Notes: generated by a model from the sequence alone, not told the origin. Positions 53,622-63,977 are shown, counted from the stretch's first letter. The stretch is DNA of 64,000 bases from an uncultured Rhizobiaceae group bacterium (GCA_937958815.1 CALGMR010000006.1:124001-188000), one strand, 5' to 3'. Numbers and translations: made by a program.

Positions 53622-53716
53622 CAGCTCTCACGCTGTCGGGCTTCGCCCTTCGCTACGCGAGTGAGTTGCAGTGGCAACGGCTGCTCTTCGCAGCCTTGGC
53701 GCTTGGCGGGAGTTTC

Positions 53717-54928
53717 TTAGTCTGTAGACGCGAGCAAGTCTTCGCGCGATAGATTAAATCCACTTTCCACCCAATCGTTTTCCAGTTTCTGCATAATTTC
53801 AGAAACTTGCGGGCCTGCTTGCACACCTTGATTCAACAGATCTTGGCCCTTGATCGGGAAAACAGGGCGTTCGAAACGTTTCACCCATTTCAGTTGCCGC
53901 AGGCGTTTTTTAACAGGCGCATCGGTGACGATGGCGCTGAGGCGCAATCGGTCTTCAGCAGCTTGAATGTTTTGACGATACAGCCATTGTTCAAATTCAG
54001 GTTGTTTCCAATCAGCATCTGGCTTGGGCGTTTCGGCCCATCCCACGAGCCTATCGCGCACTTTGTTGGGCAGCTTCAGGCGCGTTGCAAGCGACTTCAT
54101 TTTGTCTGGATCAGGCGGCAAAATGGACATCATGCGGAGCAGTGAATCTGGTGCCCAATTATGCTCCTGCTCCATTCGCATCAGCGGTTGCATATTGTCG
54201 ATGCCCCACTTTTCGCTTTCTGGAAGAACAGCTGTCAGCACACCTGTTTGGCGCATCCACAAAATGGCGCGAGACGGATCGGGCGCTGCAAACAGTTTCG
54301 ACAATTCCATCCAGATACGTTCGACGGAAAGAGAAGCTAATTCTTCCTTCAAACGCGCACAGGCTTTCAACCCTTCTGCATCGGGGCGAAATTGGCCGTA
54401 CCAAGCGAAGAACCTGAAGAAGCGCAAAATACGCAAATAGTCTTCGCGAATGCGGGTTTCAGCATCATCAATAAACCGCACGGTTTTGGACAAGACATCG
54501 GGCATACCACCGAGCGGGTCATAAACCTTTCCGTCTGCGTCGCAGTAGAGCGCACTCATCGTTAAATCACGGCGACGCGCATCTAGCTCCCAATCGCGGC
54601 TATACAAAACCTTTGCGTGGCGTCCATCGGTTTCCACATCACTGCGCAGTGTGGTGACTTCAAAGGCATCGCCATCAATCACCACAGTGACCGTGCCATG
54701 CTCAATGCCTGTGGGCACAACCTTATAGCCGGCTGCTTTGGCGCGCAGCATGACGTCGCGAGGAACAAGCGTCGTGGAAACGTCCACATCATTGACCGGC
54801 ATTCCCATAATGGCATTGCGCACTGCACCGCCATTTACACGCGCTTCTTCACCCCCCTCTTGCAGCAAAGAAAGAAGTGTTTGGAGGGATGGTTTTTGCA
54901 ACCAAGGCTGATCGATTTTGTCACTCAC
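53717..54928 (-). CDS. CCA tRNA nucleotidyltransferase
   Basis: The 403-aa class II enzyme adds or repairs the CCA end of tRNA. The nucleotidyltransferase core has GGAVRNAIMGMPVNDVDVSTTL and, after the DFTMSAL-type segment, RRDLTMSALYCDADGKVYDPLGGMPD and ETRIREDYLRILRFFRFFAWY; the helical body follows. The start overlaps the stop of the CoA pyrophosphatase gene by 8 bases. CCA-end synthesis versus poly(A) addition cannot be separated by sight, but the context and length fit the CCA enzyme. Confidence 0.9.
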   Translation of the reverse strand: MSDKIDQPWLQKPSLQTLLSLLQEGGEEARVNGGAVRNAIMGMPVNDVDVSTTLVPRDVMLRAKAAGYKVVPTGIEHGTVTVVIDGDAFEVTTLRSDVETDGRHAKVLYSRDWELDARRRDLTMSALYCDADGKVYDPLGGMPDVLSKTVRFIDDAETRIREDYLRILRFFRFFAWYGQFRPDAEGLKACARLKEELASLSVERIWMELSKLFAAPDPSRAILWMRQTGVLTAVLPESEKWGIDNMQPLMRMEQEHNWAPDSLLRMMSILPPDPDKMKSLATRLKLPNKVRDRLVGWAETPKPDADWKQPEFEQWLYRQNIQAAEDRLRLSAIVTDAPVKKRLRQLKWVKRFERPVFPIKGQDLLNQGVQAGPQVSEIMQKLENDWVESGFNLSREDLLASTD

Positions 54929-55583
54929 CGTAAAGCCGTTCCTGAATCACGCGGATAATACCTGCCGTTACGCCCCAAATACGCCTTTCCACGGCTGGCG
55001 CAACAGCTGTGTCGTGATAAGGCATGGCGTAGAAGAAGCGTTCATTGCCTTTGAAAAAGCGGCTTTCAATTTCATGAGATGCCTGATCCATCAAAAATGC
55101 CAGTGGCACGTGAAACACGTCTGCCACTTCGGCTTCATTTATTGTGAGTTCCGGTAAGTCGCGCACAACACCGACCACAGGATGAATTTTGTAGCCTGAA
55201 CCTGAAAAATACGGGCCCATTGCTCCAAGAACTTCTACTGATGAAGTAGGGAGGCCAACTTCTTCGTCAGCCTCGCGCAATGCAGCTTCGATGGGCGTTT
55301 CGCCTTCATCTATTCGACCACCTGGAAAAGCAATTTGGCCGCTGTGATTGTTCAATTTGTCAGAACGTTGGGTCAGCAAAACAGTAGGATGAGGTTCCCC
55401 CTCCACCAAAGCAAACAAAATGGCAGCATCTTTGAACTCGCGGGTTTTCACGTGCTCCGCATAATCAGGGTTCAATGCATGATCGCCAGCGGTTTCAGCC
55501 AATTGCTGTGCGCGCATTTCAAAGCGATGGGCCACACGCTCGCGAAATTCGTCGGCAGTGAATGTAAATTGCGAAACTGGCAA
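54921..55583 (-). CDS. CoA pyrophosphatase (NUDIX)
   Basis: The 220-aa protein has the CoA-pyrophosphatase (UPF0035/NudL) motif LLTQRSDKLNNHSGQIAFPGG followed by the NUDIX box residues GETPIEAALREADEEVGL. It would cleave coenzyme A to phosphopantetheine and ADP. It is in a coupled run DUF1285-NUDIX-CCA on the minus strand. Confidence 0.9.
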   Translation of the reverse strand: MPVSQFTFTADEFRERVAHRFEMRAQQLAETAGDHALNPDYAEHVKTREFKDAAILFALVEGEPHPTVLLTQRSDKLNNHSGQIAFPGGRIDEGETPIEAALREADEEVGLPTSSVEVLGAMGPYFSGSGYKIHPVVGVVRDLPELTINEAEVADVFHVPLAFLMDQASHEIESRFFKGNERFFYAMPYHDTAVAPAVERRIWGVTAGIIRVIQERLYGE

Positions 55584-55588
55584 GTTGC

Positions 55589-56206
55589 TTATTCCTGCGC
55601 GCTCAGTTCCGCGAGCTTTTGAGCTGGCATAACAGGAAACACTGTTCCGTGAGACCGAAGGGCAAACATGGTGACGCCATTCACCTCAATTTCTTCCCCG
55701 TGGCTGATCAACTCATACATGACAGACCGCGCCAAAAGAGCTTCCAAACGACCACGCACAAGAACATAAGGTTTGAGTTGATCCGTCTTGCCGATGATTT
55801 CGAAGCGAATCGGATGGTCTGCGTCAGCTTCCACAACGTCGCCCACATTTGTGCGGAAAGTCAGAACCTGTTCGCCGTCTTTTTCCACCGCATTCATCTC
55901 AACAGCCACAAATGGCGCATCTTCAACCGTGATGCCGACCTTTTCGACCGGCGTGACAAGATACGTTTTGCCGTCTTCGTCTTTTCTCAGCACTGTGGAA
56001 AACAAACGCACCAGAGGGGCGCGGCCAATGGGCGTTCCCATGTAAAACCATGTTCCATCACGTTTTATTTGAATATCAAGGTCGCCACAAAAGTCTGGAT
56101 TCCACTTTTCAACAGGCGGCAGGCCGTCGCCTGCGTGTTTGGCGCGCGCCATCAATGCTTCCAAAGCCGCCGTTGGACTTTCTGTAAGTTCACGATCTTT
56201 AGCCAT
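55589..56206 (-). CDS. DUF1285 protein
   Basis: The 205-aa protein matches DUF1285: VEKWNPDFCGDLDIQIKRDGTWFYMGTPIGR, then VRLFSTVLRKDEDGKTYLVTPVEKVGI. The function is unknown. It starts the DUF1285-CoA pyrophosphatase-CCA run and is divergent from the MoxR cluster. Confidence 0.88.
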   Translation of the reverse strand: MAKDRELTESPTAALEALMARAKHAGDGLPPVEKWNPDFCGDLDIQIKRDGTWFYMGTPIGRAPLVRLFSTVLRKDEDGKTYLVTPVEKVGITVEDAPFVAVEMNAVEKDGEQVLTFRTNVGDVVEADADHPIRFEIIGKTDQLKPYVLVRGRLEALLARSVMYELISHGEEIEVNGVTMFALRSHGTVFPVMPAQKLAELSAQE

Positions 56207-56381
56207 TTTGGCTCCCGAAACAAATTGCGGAGTTATTATGCCGCATTCTTAAAAATCGCCCAAACTTGGGCATAGTCACAAAATAGTGGTTACAGTGTCA
56301 TGTGTCAGCGTGACAAACTATGGTTTGATTGGAAAATCAACAGACTCGGCGTTGAGCGCAAGCAAAGTGAGTGGTTTAGAA

Positions 56382-57392
56382 ATGAGCGATATGAGCAAAA
56401 CACCTGCAACCGACGAAAAAGCAATTATCAAAGAAGCAGAAAACGCCGTTGCGAAAGTCGCTGAAGCGCGCGCAGCCATTGGCGAAGTCATTTTTGGCCA
56501 AGAAGATGTTATTGAGAATGCGCTCACCACCATTCTTGCTGGCGGACATGCTTTGCTTGTGGGCGTCCCCGGACTTGCGAAAACAAAACTTGTTGAAACC
56601 TTGGGCACCGTTTTGGGGCTCGACGCCAACCGCGTTCAGTTCACCCCCGACCTGATGCCCTCTGATATTCTGGGGTCCGAAATTCTCGACCAAGACGACA
56701 GTGGCAAGAGATCATTCCGTTTTGTGAAAGGCCCAATCTTCGCTCAACTTTTGATGGCTGATGAGATCAACCGCGCCAGCCCACGCACCCAGTCCGCCTT
56801 ATTGCAAGCCATGCAGGAATATCATGTGACCATTGCTGGCCAACGTTATGACTTGCCTGCACCATTTCACGTGTTGGCCACGCAAAACCCGTTGGAACAA
56901 GAAGGCACCTACCCACTTCCCGAAGCGCAGCTCGACCGTTTTTTGATGCAGATTGATGTGCTCTATCCAGAACTTGATGCCGAGCGTCAGATTTTAATGG
57001 CAACCACGGGTTCTGATGAAACTGCGGCGAAAGCTGCAATGGACCTCAAAACGCTGACCGAGATCCAGTCACTTGTGCGGCGTATGCCTGTGGGAGAATC
57101 TGTCGTGGAAGCCATTCTCGGCCTTGTACGCAGCGCGCGCCCGGCAAGCGAAGGTGGCGAAAGCACATCTGAACACATTGCTTGGGGCCCCGGCCCTCGT
57201 GCATCGCAAGCACTGATGCTGACCGTTCGTGCCCGCGCCCTGTTGGATGGCCGTTTTGCACCGTCTGTTGATGATGTGATGGCGCTGGCTGAACCCGTTT
57301 TGCAACACAGAATGGCGCTCAACTTCGCAGCGCGTGCCGAAGGCATTGGAGTGCGCCAGGTGATTGGCACACTCAAAGAAAAGTGGATGTGA
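56382..57392 (+). CDS. MoxR-family AAA+ ATPase
   Basis: The ATPase of about 336 aa has Walker A GVPGLAKTK, Walker B LLMADEINRASPRTQSALLQAMQE and the following QNPLEQEGTYPLPEAQLDRF typical of MoxR. MoxR proteins act as chaperones for VWA-domain partners. It heads the MoxR-DUF58-DUF4159-membrane protein cluster. ATG 56382 is used; the track ORF is 32 codons longer without support. Confidence 0.92.
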   Translation: MSDMSKTPATDEKAIIKEAENAVAKVAEARAAIGEVIFGQEDVIENALTTILAGGHALLVGVPGLAKTKLVETLGTVLGLDANRVQFTPDLMPSDILGSEILDQDDSGKRSFRFVKGPIFAQLLMADEINRASPRTQSALLQAMQEYHVTIAGQRYDLPAPFHVLATQNPLEQEGTYPLPEAQLDRFLMQIDVLYPELDAERQILMATTGSDETAAKAAMDLKTLTEIQSLVRRMPVGESVVEAILGLVRSARPASEGGESTSEHIAWGPGPRASQALMLTVRARALLDGRFAPSVDDVMALAEPVLQHRMALNFAARAEGIGVRQVIGTLKEKWM

Positions 57393-57402
57393 GACAGCAC
57401 CC

Positions 57403-58317
57403 TTGGCGTTAGCGATTGGATCAACACAAGACAAACAGACTTCTAATGAAGTTCTTGCACGGGCACGCGCTCGTGCAGCGCTTATTCCCGACCTTTTGGT
57501 GGAAGCCCAACAAATTGCTAACACAGTGACCAGCGGTTGGCATGGTCGCAAAAAACGCGGGTCGGGCGATACATTCTGGCAATTCAGGCCATATGACCAA
57601 AGCGAAAGCCTGTCGCGTGTTGATTGGCGTCGTTCGGCGCGTGATGATTCCGTTTATGTGCGCGATCAAGAATGGGAATCAGCCCACACGGCATGGGTTT
57701 GGGCGGATTCATCCCCTTCCATGCTTTATAAATCCGAAACATCAGATGTTTCAAAACAATCGCGCGCATTGGTTCTGGCTTTGGCTATGACAGAGGTCTT
57801 GGCAAAAAGCGGCGAACGCGTGGGCTGGCCGGGCGTGACCAATGCGCTTTCCCATCGCAACGCTTGCGAACGCATTGCCGCGCAATTGATGGTGGCGAAA
57901 GAAAACAGTGGCGCTTTGCCCATTGCCGATCAAATGCGTGCGCGCAGTGAAGCCGTTGTCTTTTCCGATTTCTTGCAGCCAGTTGAAGACACTTTAGAGT
58001 GGATCAACGCCTTGTCTCAACGTGGCGTTCGTGGGTCGATTATTCAAATCATCGACCCTGCTGAGGAAAGCTTTCCGTTTGCTGGACGCACAGAATTCAA
58101 AGACCCGGAAACCAACAGCAAATTCACATTTGGCCGCGCCGAAACCGTAGCACAAGACTACAAAAGCCTGTTCGCTGCGCGAAAGGAAGAATTGGCCAAC
58201 CAATGCCGAAAGCTTGGCTGGAATTATTTGGCTCACCATACGGATTCACTCGCCTCTACGGCTTTGGTTTCATTGCATATGAAGCTGACCGGTGATGCTG
58301 GAAAGGCGCTTTCATGA
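57403..58317 (+). CDS. DUF58 domain protein (MoxR partner)
   Basis: The protein of about 304 aa has the DUF58 core W-HG-KK-GSGDTFWQFRPY and SLSRVDWRRSARDDSVYVRDQEWE, with a VWA-like fold; family members act with MoxR ATPases. The start is uncertain: TTG 57403 gives an N-terminus ending in VLARARARAALIPD, while the track starts at TTG 57364 inside moxR. The stop overlaps the next gene by 4 bases. Confidence 0.88.
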   Translation: MALAIGSTQDKQTSNEVLARARARAALIPDLLVEAQQIANTVTSGWHGRKKRGSGDTFWQFRPYDQSESLSRVDWRRSARDDSVYVRDQEWESAHTAWVWADSSPSMLYKSETSDVSKQSRALVLALAMTEVLAKSGERVGWPGVTNALSHRNACERIAAQLMVAKENSGALPIADQMRARSEAVVFSDFLQPVEDTLEWINALSQRGVRGSIIQIIDPAEESFPFAGRTEFKDPETNSKFTFGRAETVAQDYKSLFAARKEELANQCRKLGWNYLAHHTDSLASTALVSLHMKLTGDAGKALS

Positions 58318-61124
58318 CCCTTGGAGCGATCACATTCGGTGCACCCTTTTTGCTGATTGGCTTGTTGGCACTGCCAATAATTTGGCTGTTGTTGAAACTG
58401 ACCCCACCAAAACCGCGAGAGGAAGTGTTTCCTCCCACACGGATACTGGAAGAGCTTGGACAGCGGGAAGAAACTCCTGCCAAAAGCCCCTGGTGGTTGA
58501 CCCTGTTGCGATTGCTCATGGCTGCGTTGGTTATCTTTGCCTTATCGGAACCGGTTTGGAACGCACCTGAACAATCTTCAGAAGGTAGCGGCCCCATGTT
58601 GATTGTTATGGACGATGGCTGGACAGGCGGTAACAATTGGGACGTGCGACAAGCCACTGCGCGACGTGTGTTGAATGAAGCAGGCAGCGCTGGTCGCCCC
58701 GTTGCGCTGGTGTTTACAAGCCAAGAAGCGAAGGCTGATCTCGCGACCAAACGGGTGGAAGAATGGACGGCTGCTCTGAATGCCGCAAAGCCGAACCCAA
58801 TTCCCGTCGTTCTCGCCCCATTGGCTGAAAAACTTCGCACGTCATCCGTTGCTTTTGAAACTGTTGTTTGGCTTTCCGGTGGATTGAAGTCGGACGATCA
58901 TGATGCGTTCAAAACTGCTTTGGAATCATTAGCCCCCTCACAGTTGCAAGTGTATTCATCGCAAACTACACCCGTTGCACTGAGTGAAACACGCAATGCG
59001 CCAGATGCACTAACAGTGTCCGTTTCCCGAGCATCTTCAACAGATGCGTCCGATGGCATTGTGACGGCATATGATTCAAAGGGGCGTTCTATTTCCAGCG
59101 CACCGTTTGAATTTCCCACTTCTGGATTGACCACAACAGCAGAATTTAAGCTGCCTGTAGAACTGCGCAATGAAGTGGTTCGTTTGGAAATAGACAACGC
59201 CACCACCGCTGCTGGTGTTCAATTGCTGGACGAGCGTTTTCGCCGTCGTCGCGTGGGTTTGATTTCGGGCGGCAATGCGGATCAACAACAACCGCTTTTG
59301 TCTCCGCTCTATTACATTTCACGCGCTTTAGAACCGTTCAGCGAATTGCGAGAAGCCTCTGCCGACAACAATATCGATGCCATTAAACAATTGATCAATG
59401 AACGCATGGCCACTCTGGTGCTGGCGGACATCGGCCAACTGCCCAAAGAAGCCATTGAAGAGCTCGAACAATGGGTCAACAAAGGCGGCATGTTGATCCG
59501 TTTTGCAGGGCCACGTCTTGCACGCCGTGACGATGGACAACTGGTTCCTGTCACTTTGCGCAGAGGCGGAAGAAGTTTGGGCGGCACGCTCACATGGGGT
59601 GAAGCGAAACCGCTGTCGTCCTTCGACAACAATTCACCATTCAAAGGCATTCCTGTTCCTGAAGATGTGACCGTGACGCGCCAAGTTTTAGCAGAACCTG
59701 ACATTGATTTGGCCAGCAAAACTTGGGCTAGTCTTAAAGATGGAACACCGTTGGTCACAGCATCACAACGCGGCGCAGGTTGGATTGTCTTGTTTCATGT
59801 GACCGCCGATGCGGGCTGGTCGAACCTGCCCTTATCAGGTGCATTTGTGGATATGTTGCGCCGTCTCGTGGCCGTTTCCAACAACGTGGTCGCTGCCGAT
59901 CAAGCCCGCGAAGCTGTAGATGAACAAGTGAACGACGTTCAAACACTGGCGCCATTTCAATCGCTCAACGGGTTCGGCAAATTATCCGCTCCACCATCCG
60001 ATGCGCGCGGGCTCACCGTTACCAATGGCGAAACACCGCCCGTAGCGAAAGAAAATCCGCCGGGCTTGTATGGTGCGGAAGACGCTTTTGTCGCTTTGAA
60101 CCTGTTTTCAACCACTTCCAACCTCAACCGTATTGCTGCGGCTGATATTCCCGCAGAGGCTGCTCAATTGACCTATACCACCGAAGACCCAACTCCGTTC
60201 AAACCGTGGTTATTGGGCGCAGCATTGTTGTTTTTGGCTTTGGATTGCATCGCAGTTTTGTGGATGGCAGGTGCATTGCGCACTGGGCTTACCAGAGGGG
60301 CCAAGGTTGCAAGCGCGGTTGTTCTTTCAATCATTCTGTTGCAACCCGACACGACATTTGCGCAAGAAAAGAAGGATGAGTTCGATTTCGAACATGCTCT
60401 TCGAACCCGTTTGGCCTATGTGAAAACAGGCAACTCCAGGCTCGATGAAGTAAGCCGCAAGGGCTTGATTGGTCTGACCCAATTCATAGCTTCACGCACA
60501 TCTTTGGAACCCGACGCACCTGTTGGGTTGGACATCACAAAAGATGAATTGTCTTTTTATCCCCTGCTCTATTGGCCTGTCGATGCAAATTCCGAAGTGC
60601 CCAGTCAAGCGACCATGGCGCGGATTGATAACTTTATGAAAAAAGGCGGCAGCGTCCTTTTTGATACGCGCGATCAATTATCCGGCGGGTTCGGCTCTTC
60701 ACGTGTGAGTGCCGAAACACAAAAGCTTCGTCAAATTCTGTCCTCGCTGGATATTCCAGCGTTGGAACCTGTTCCAAACAGGCATGTGCTCACCCGCGCT
60801 TTTTATCTTCTTAACGTGTTTCCGGGGCGCTATCTGGAAGGCAAGCTTTGGGTGGAAGCCAGCCAAAATCCCGATGAACAATCAGACCGCCCTGCCCGGT
60901 CTGGCGATGGTGTATCTTCGATCCTCATCACCTCAAATGACTTTGCGTCCGCATGGGCAACAGAGTCCGATGGCAGACCCTCATTTGCTATTGTGCCACC
61001 CAATCCAACGCAAAGGGTTTATGCCTATCGTACGGGCGTCAACATTGTGATGTACACACTGACGGGCAATTACAAATCTGATCAGGTGCATATTCCCGCA
61101 TTGCTGGAAAGGTTGGGTCAATGA
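58314..61124 (+). CDS. DUF4159 membrane protein with N-terminal BatA-like domain
   Basis: The 936-aa protein starts with the double-TM N-terminal domain of aerotolerance-type proteins (GAPFLLIGLLALPIIWLLLK, KLTPPKPREEVFPPTRIL), continues with a VWA/GATase-like periplasmic part, a further TM pair near residue 640 (LLGAALLFLALDCIAVLWM), and ends in a DUF4159 domain (FDFEHALRTRLAYVKTGNSRLDEVSRKG). It is the third gene of the MoxR cluster. The function is unknown, and a role in envelope integrity is likely. Confidence 0.87.
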   Translation: MTLGAITFGAPFLLIGLLALPIIWLLLKLTPPKPREEVFPPTRILEELGQREETPAKSPWWLTLLRLLMAALVIFALSEPVWNAPEQSSEGSGPMLIVMDDGWTGGNNWDVRQATARRVLNEAGSAGRPVALVFTSQEAKADLATKRVEEWTAALNAAKPNPIPVVLAPLAEKLRTSSVAFETVVWLSGGLKSDDHDAFKTALESLAPSQLQVYSSQTTPVALSETRNAPDALTVSVSRASSTDASDGIVTAYDSKGRSISSAPFEFPTSGLTTTAEFKLPVELRNEVVRLEIDNATTAAGVQLLDERFRRRRVGLISGGNADQQQPLLSPLYYISRALEPFSELREASADNNIDAIKQLINERMATLVLADIGQLPKEAIEELEQWVNKGGMLIRFAGPRLARRDDGQLVPVTLRRGGRSLGGTLTWGEAKPLSSFDNNSPFKGIPVPEDVTVTRQVLAEPDIDLASKTWASLKDGTPLVTASQRGAGWIVLFHVTADAGWSNLPLSGAFVDMLRRLVAVSNNVVAADQAREAVDEQVNDVQTLAPFQSLNGFGKLSAPPSDARGLTVTNGETPPVAKENPPGLYGAEDAFVALNLFSTTSNLNRIAAADIPAEAAQLTYTTEDPTPFKPWLLGAALLFLALDCIAVLWMAGALRTGLTRGAKVASAVVLSIILLQPDTTFAQEKKDEFDFEHALRTRLAYVKTGNSRLDEVSRKGLIGLTQFIASRTSLEPDAPVGLDITKDELSFYPLLYWPVDANSEVPSQATMARIDNFMKKGGSVLFDTRDQLSGGFGSSRVSAETQKLRQILSSLDIPALEPVPNRHVLTRAFYLLNVFPGRYLEGKLWVEASQNPDEQSDRPARSGDGVSSILITSNDFASAWATESDGRPSFAIVPPNPTQRVYAYRTGVNIVMYTLTGNYKSDQVHIPALLERLGQ

Positions 61125-63217
61125 ACAACTGGACCATTGATTTTGCGCCTTTGATGCCGTGGACCGTGATTGCGGTTCTGGCAGCGATTGCGGGTGTGTT
61201 TGTTCTTTATGGATTGATCAAAGGAATGCGCGGAAGCGTTCTGCGCCTGCTTGCATGGGCGTGTCTGGCGTTGGCGCTGGCCAATCCATCGGTGTTGAAT
61301 GAAGACCGCGATCCGCTGAAAACTGTGGTTGCCGTGGTTGTTGATGAATCCGACAGTCAAAAGCTTGATGGGCGCGACGTTCAAACCCAACAGACCCGCG
61401 AAGCCATTACGGAATTGCTTGCAAAATTCCCGCAATATGATGTGCGAGAAGTTGTCGCCCGCAATGGCGGTGCAGCATCTGGAGACGCCTCAACGGCTTT
61501 GTTCTCCAGCCTTCAATCAGCATTTCAAAACGTGCCACCCGATCAAGTGGGCGGTGCAATATTGATCACAGACGGCCAAGTGCATGACATTCCAAAAGTC
61601 ACGGATGCTCTTGGCTTCGACGCGCCCGTTCATGCCCTCGTCACAGGCGAAGAGGGTGACAGTGATCGACGTATCTCCATCAAAAAAGCGCCTCGTTTTG
61701 GCATTGTCAGCACGAGCCAGGAAATCGTCTACGCGGTTACAGACACAAATATTCCCAATTCAAACCAACCCGTTGAAGTGCGGGTGTCTATCGACGGGGA
61801 GTTGATTGCCGTCGATCAAGTTTTGCCAGGCGAAGATGCGAGTTTCTATTTCGATGTGCCCCATGGCGGGAAAAATGTCATCGAGTTTGCCGTCGATACA
61901 GTTGAAGGCGAAATCACCCCTGTGAACAATCGTGCATTTACAGTGTTGGATGGCATTCGTGAAAACCTGCGTGTGTTATTGGTCTCTGGTGAACCCCATG
62001 CGGGGGAACGCACTTGGCGTAATCTTTTAAAATCCGATGGGTCGGTCGATCTGGTGCATTTCACCATTTTGCGTCCGCCTGAAAAGCAAGATGGCACGCC
62101 AATCAATCAGCTTTCGTTAATTGCCTTTCCAACGCGTGAACTGTTTATCGAAAAAATTGACGAGTTCGATCTGATTATTTTCGATCGCTACAAACGTCGC
62201 GGGGTTCTGCCTGTTTTGTATTTCGACAATATCGCCCGCTACCTTACCGATGGCGGGGCTATTCTGGTCGCTGCAGGGCCTGAACATGCTGATGTCACCA
62301 GCATTCACCAAACGCCTCTGGCTTCTGTCTTACCAGTGGAACCTTCGGGGCAAGTGAAAACCGGCCCGTTTTTGCCACAGGTTTCCGAGCAAGGCCGCAA
62401 ACATCCGGTGACGCGCGATTTGCCAGGGTTGCAACCGATAGATTCTGACAAAGATCCCGAATGGAGCCGCTGGTTCCGATTGATTGAAAGCAAGAACCCG
62501 CAAGGGGACACGATTATGGAAGGCGGCAATGGCGAACCATTGCTTGTTCTCAACCGCCCGGGCAAAGGGCGCATTGCCATGTTGATGTCTGACCATGTTT
62601 GGTTGTGGGCGCGCGGCTTTGAAGGCGGCGGTCCCCATTCTTCACTTTTGCGCCGTACAGCGCATTGGTTGATGAAAGAACCAGAGCTCGATGAAGAGGC
62701 CCTCACCGCCCGTTCTGAAGGTGACCGTCTTATCGTCAAGCGTCAAACCATGGGTGATGAACCTGGCCAAGCCCAATTGATTGATCCCACGGGAAAATCT
62801 TTCAACGTGGAGCTTCTGCCTCAAAGTGATGGAACTTACCAAGGTGAGTTCAAGGCAGAAACTCTGGGGCTTTATCGCGTGGCAAATGGGGAACTGACTG
62901 CACTTTCCCATGTCGGCCCTGCAAATCCGCGTGAATATGCTGAAATTGTTTCAACACCCGAAAAGCTGACACCTTTGCTTGCCGCAACAGGCGGTGCAGT
63001 TTCGCGGGTCGCAAAAGAAAATGCCGCCCGCTCGCTTCCCCGTGTTGTGCCCGTGCGCGGCAATGGCCCCACATCGGGTTCGGGCTGGATTGGACTTAAG
63101 ACATCCAATGCAAGCGTGTTGAAAGGCGTGACGCAAGTTCCACTGCTTGCTGGATTCTTGGGGCTCGGCATTCTGCTTCTTGTGTTGGGTGGTATGTGGG
63201 CCCGCGAAGGGCGTTAA
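61121..63217 (+). CDS. Membrane protein with VWA-like and GATase-like domains
   Basis: The 698-aa protein has two N-terminal helices (WTVIAVLAAIAGVFVLYGLI; RLLAWACLALALANP), a VWA-like strand (VVAVVVDESDSQK), an Ig-like region, a glutamine-amidotransferase-like domain (ILVAAGPEHADVTS) and one C-terminal helix (LLAGFLGLGILLLVLGG). It overlaps the DUF4159 gene by 4 bases and ends the four-gene cluster. It resembles BatB/C-like partners that sit with the MoxR ATPase. Confidence 0.8.
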   Translation: MNNWTIDFAPLMPWTVIAVLAAIAGVFVLYGLIKGMRGSVLRLLAWACLALALANPSVLNEDRDPLKTVVAVVVDESDSQKLDGRDVQTQQTREAITELLAKFPQYDVREVVARNGGAASGDASTALFSSLQSAFQNVPPDQVGGAILITDGQVHDIPKVTDALGFDAPVHALVTGEEGDSDRRISIKKAPRFGIVSTSQEIVYAVTDTNIPNSNQPVEVRVSIDGELIAVDQVLPGEDASFYFDVPHGGKNVIEFAVDTVEGEITPVNNRAFTVLDGIRENLRVLLVSGEPHAGERTWRNLLKSDGSVDLVHFTILRPPEKQDGTPINQLSLIAFPTRELFIEKIDEFDLIIFDRYKRRGVLPVLYFDNIARYLTDGGAILVAAGPEHADVTSIHQTPLASVLPVEPSGQVKTGPFLPQVSEQGRKHPVTRDLPGLQPIDSDKDPEWSRWFRLIESKNPQGDTIMEGGNGEPLLVLNRPGKGRIAMLMSDHVWLWARGFEGGGPHSSLLRRTAHWLMKEPELDEEALTARSEGDRLIVKRQTMGDEPGQAQLIDPTGKSFNVELLPQSDGTYQGEFKAETLGLYRVANGELTALSHVGPANPREYAEIVSTPEKLTPLLAATGGAVSRVAKENAARSLPRVVPVRGNGPTSGSGWIGLKTSNASVLKGVTQVPLLAGFLGLGILLLVLGGMWAREGR

Positions 63218-63219
63218 AC

Positions 63220-63768
63220 CTAGGCAAACCGAGTGGCCTGTCCTGAGCAATCGACGGACGCGCCTTCAACCAAATCGCACACAAGAACACGCATTCGGTC
63301 GACGGGTCTTGGCAATTCAATCTTGCCTGCTGGGATACGTTCGAAGCCAAATTGTTGATAATAGGCAAGGTCACCCACCAATATAATGGCCTTAGGGCCG
63401 CCTTGTTTCGCATGCTCTCGCGCCGTATCCACAGCCTGCTTCATAAGCGCCCTGCCTGCACCCAAAGACTTGTATTCGCGCAACACACCAAGCGGGCCCA
63501 ACATCAAGACGGTATCTTCGCCCCATCTGATTTTGGTCAGCCGTACGGAACCGATGATTTCTTCACCTTTGCAAGCCACGAAAGACAGATGCGTTTCTGG
63601 CTCGACACCTTCGCGCAAAGCATAGGCCGCACGGGCAAACATCCCGGGGCCAAATACGTTCATTGTAAGAATTTCAACCGCCTCCAAATTGGCGGATGTT
63701 TGCAAGCGAATTTCAAACGACGTTTCAGAATTGGACGCAGATGAGTTATCAATTTTTGAAGAAGACAT
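63220..63768 (-). CDS. GNAT family N-acetyltransferase (YhbS-like)
   Basis: The protein of about 182 aa has the GNAT fold with FGPGMFARAAYALREG, then MLGPLGVLREYKSLGAGRALMKQAVDTAREHAK and GDLAYYQQFGFERIP. It resembles YhbS-type acetyltransferases of unknown substrate. ATG 63768 (MSSSKIDNSS) is preferred to the track's start nine codons upstream. It converges on the MoxR cluster. Confidence 0.85.
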   Translation of the reverse strand: MSSSKIDNSSASNSETSFEIRLQTSANLEAVEILTMNVFGPGMFARAAYALREGVEPETHLSFVACKGEEIIGSVRLTKIRWGEDTVLMLGPLGVLREYKSLGAGRALMKQAVDTAREHAKQGGPKAIILVGDLAYYQQFGFERIPAGKIELPRPVDRMRVLVCDLVEGASVDCSGQATRFA

Positions 63769-63977
63769 AGAACAAGCCAGACAGATGGGAACCAAATTGG
63801 ATGCAGCGACGCATCACGAATAGCCAGCTCAAAAGCCAGCAATCAGAAGGATCGTCGTCGTAGCGTTCTTGTTGTCATATCTGCTCACTATCACGCGATT
63901 TGCGCGCCGTCTACTTGGAATTGTCTTGCAAACCTACAGGCGTGCTATCAAATAGGCACCGTGAGAAAACGCACTGG

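Noticed and set aside
53622-53716. Possible terminator between hemF and the CCA gene
   Set aside because: GGGCTTCGCCC can form a hairpin, but there is no T-run on either strand beside it and the stem is short.
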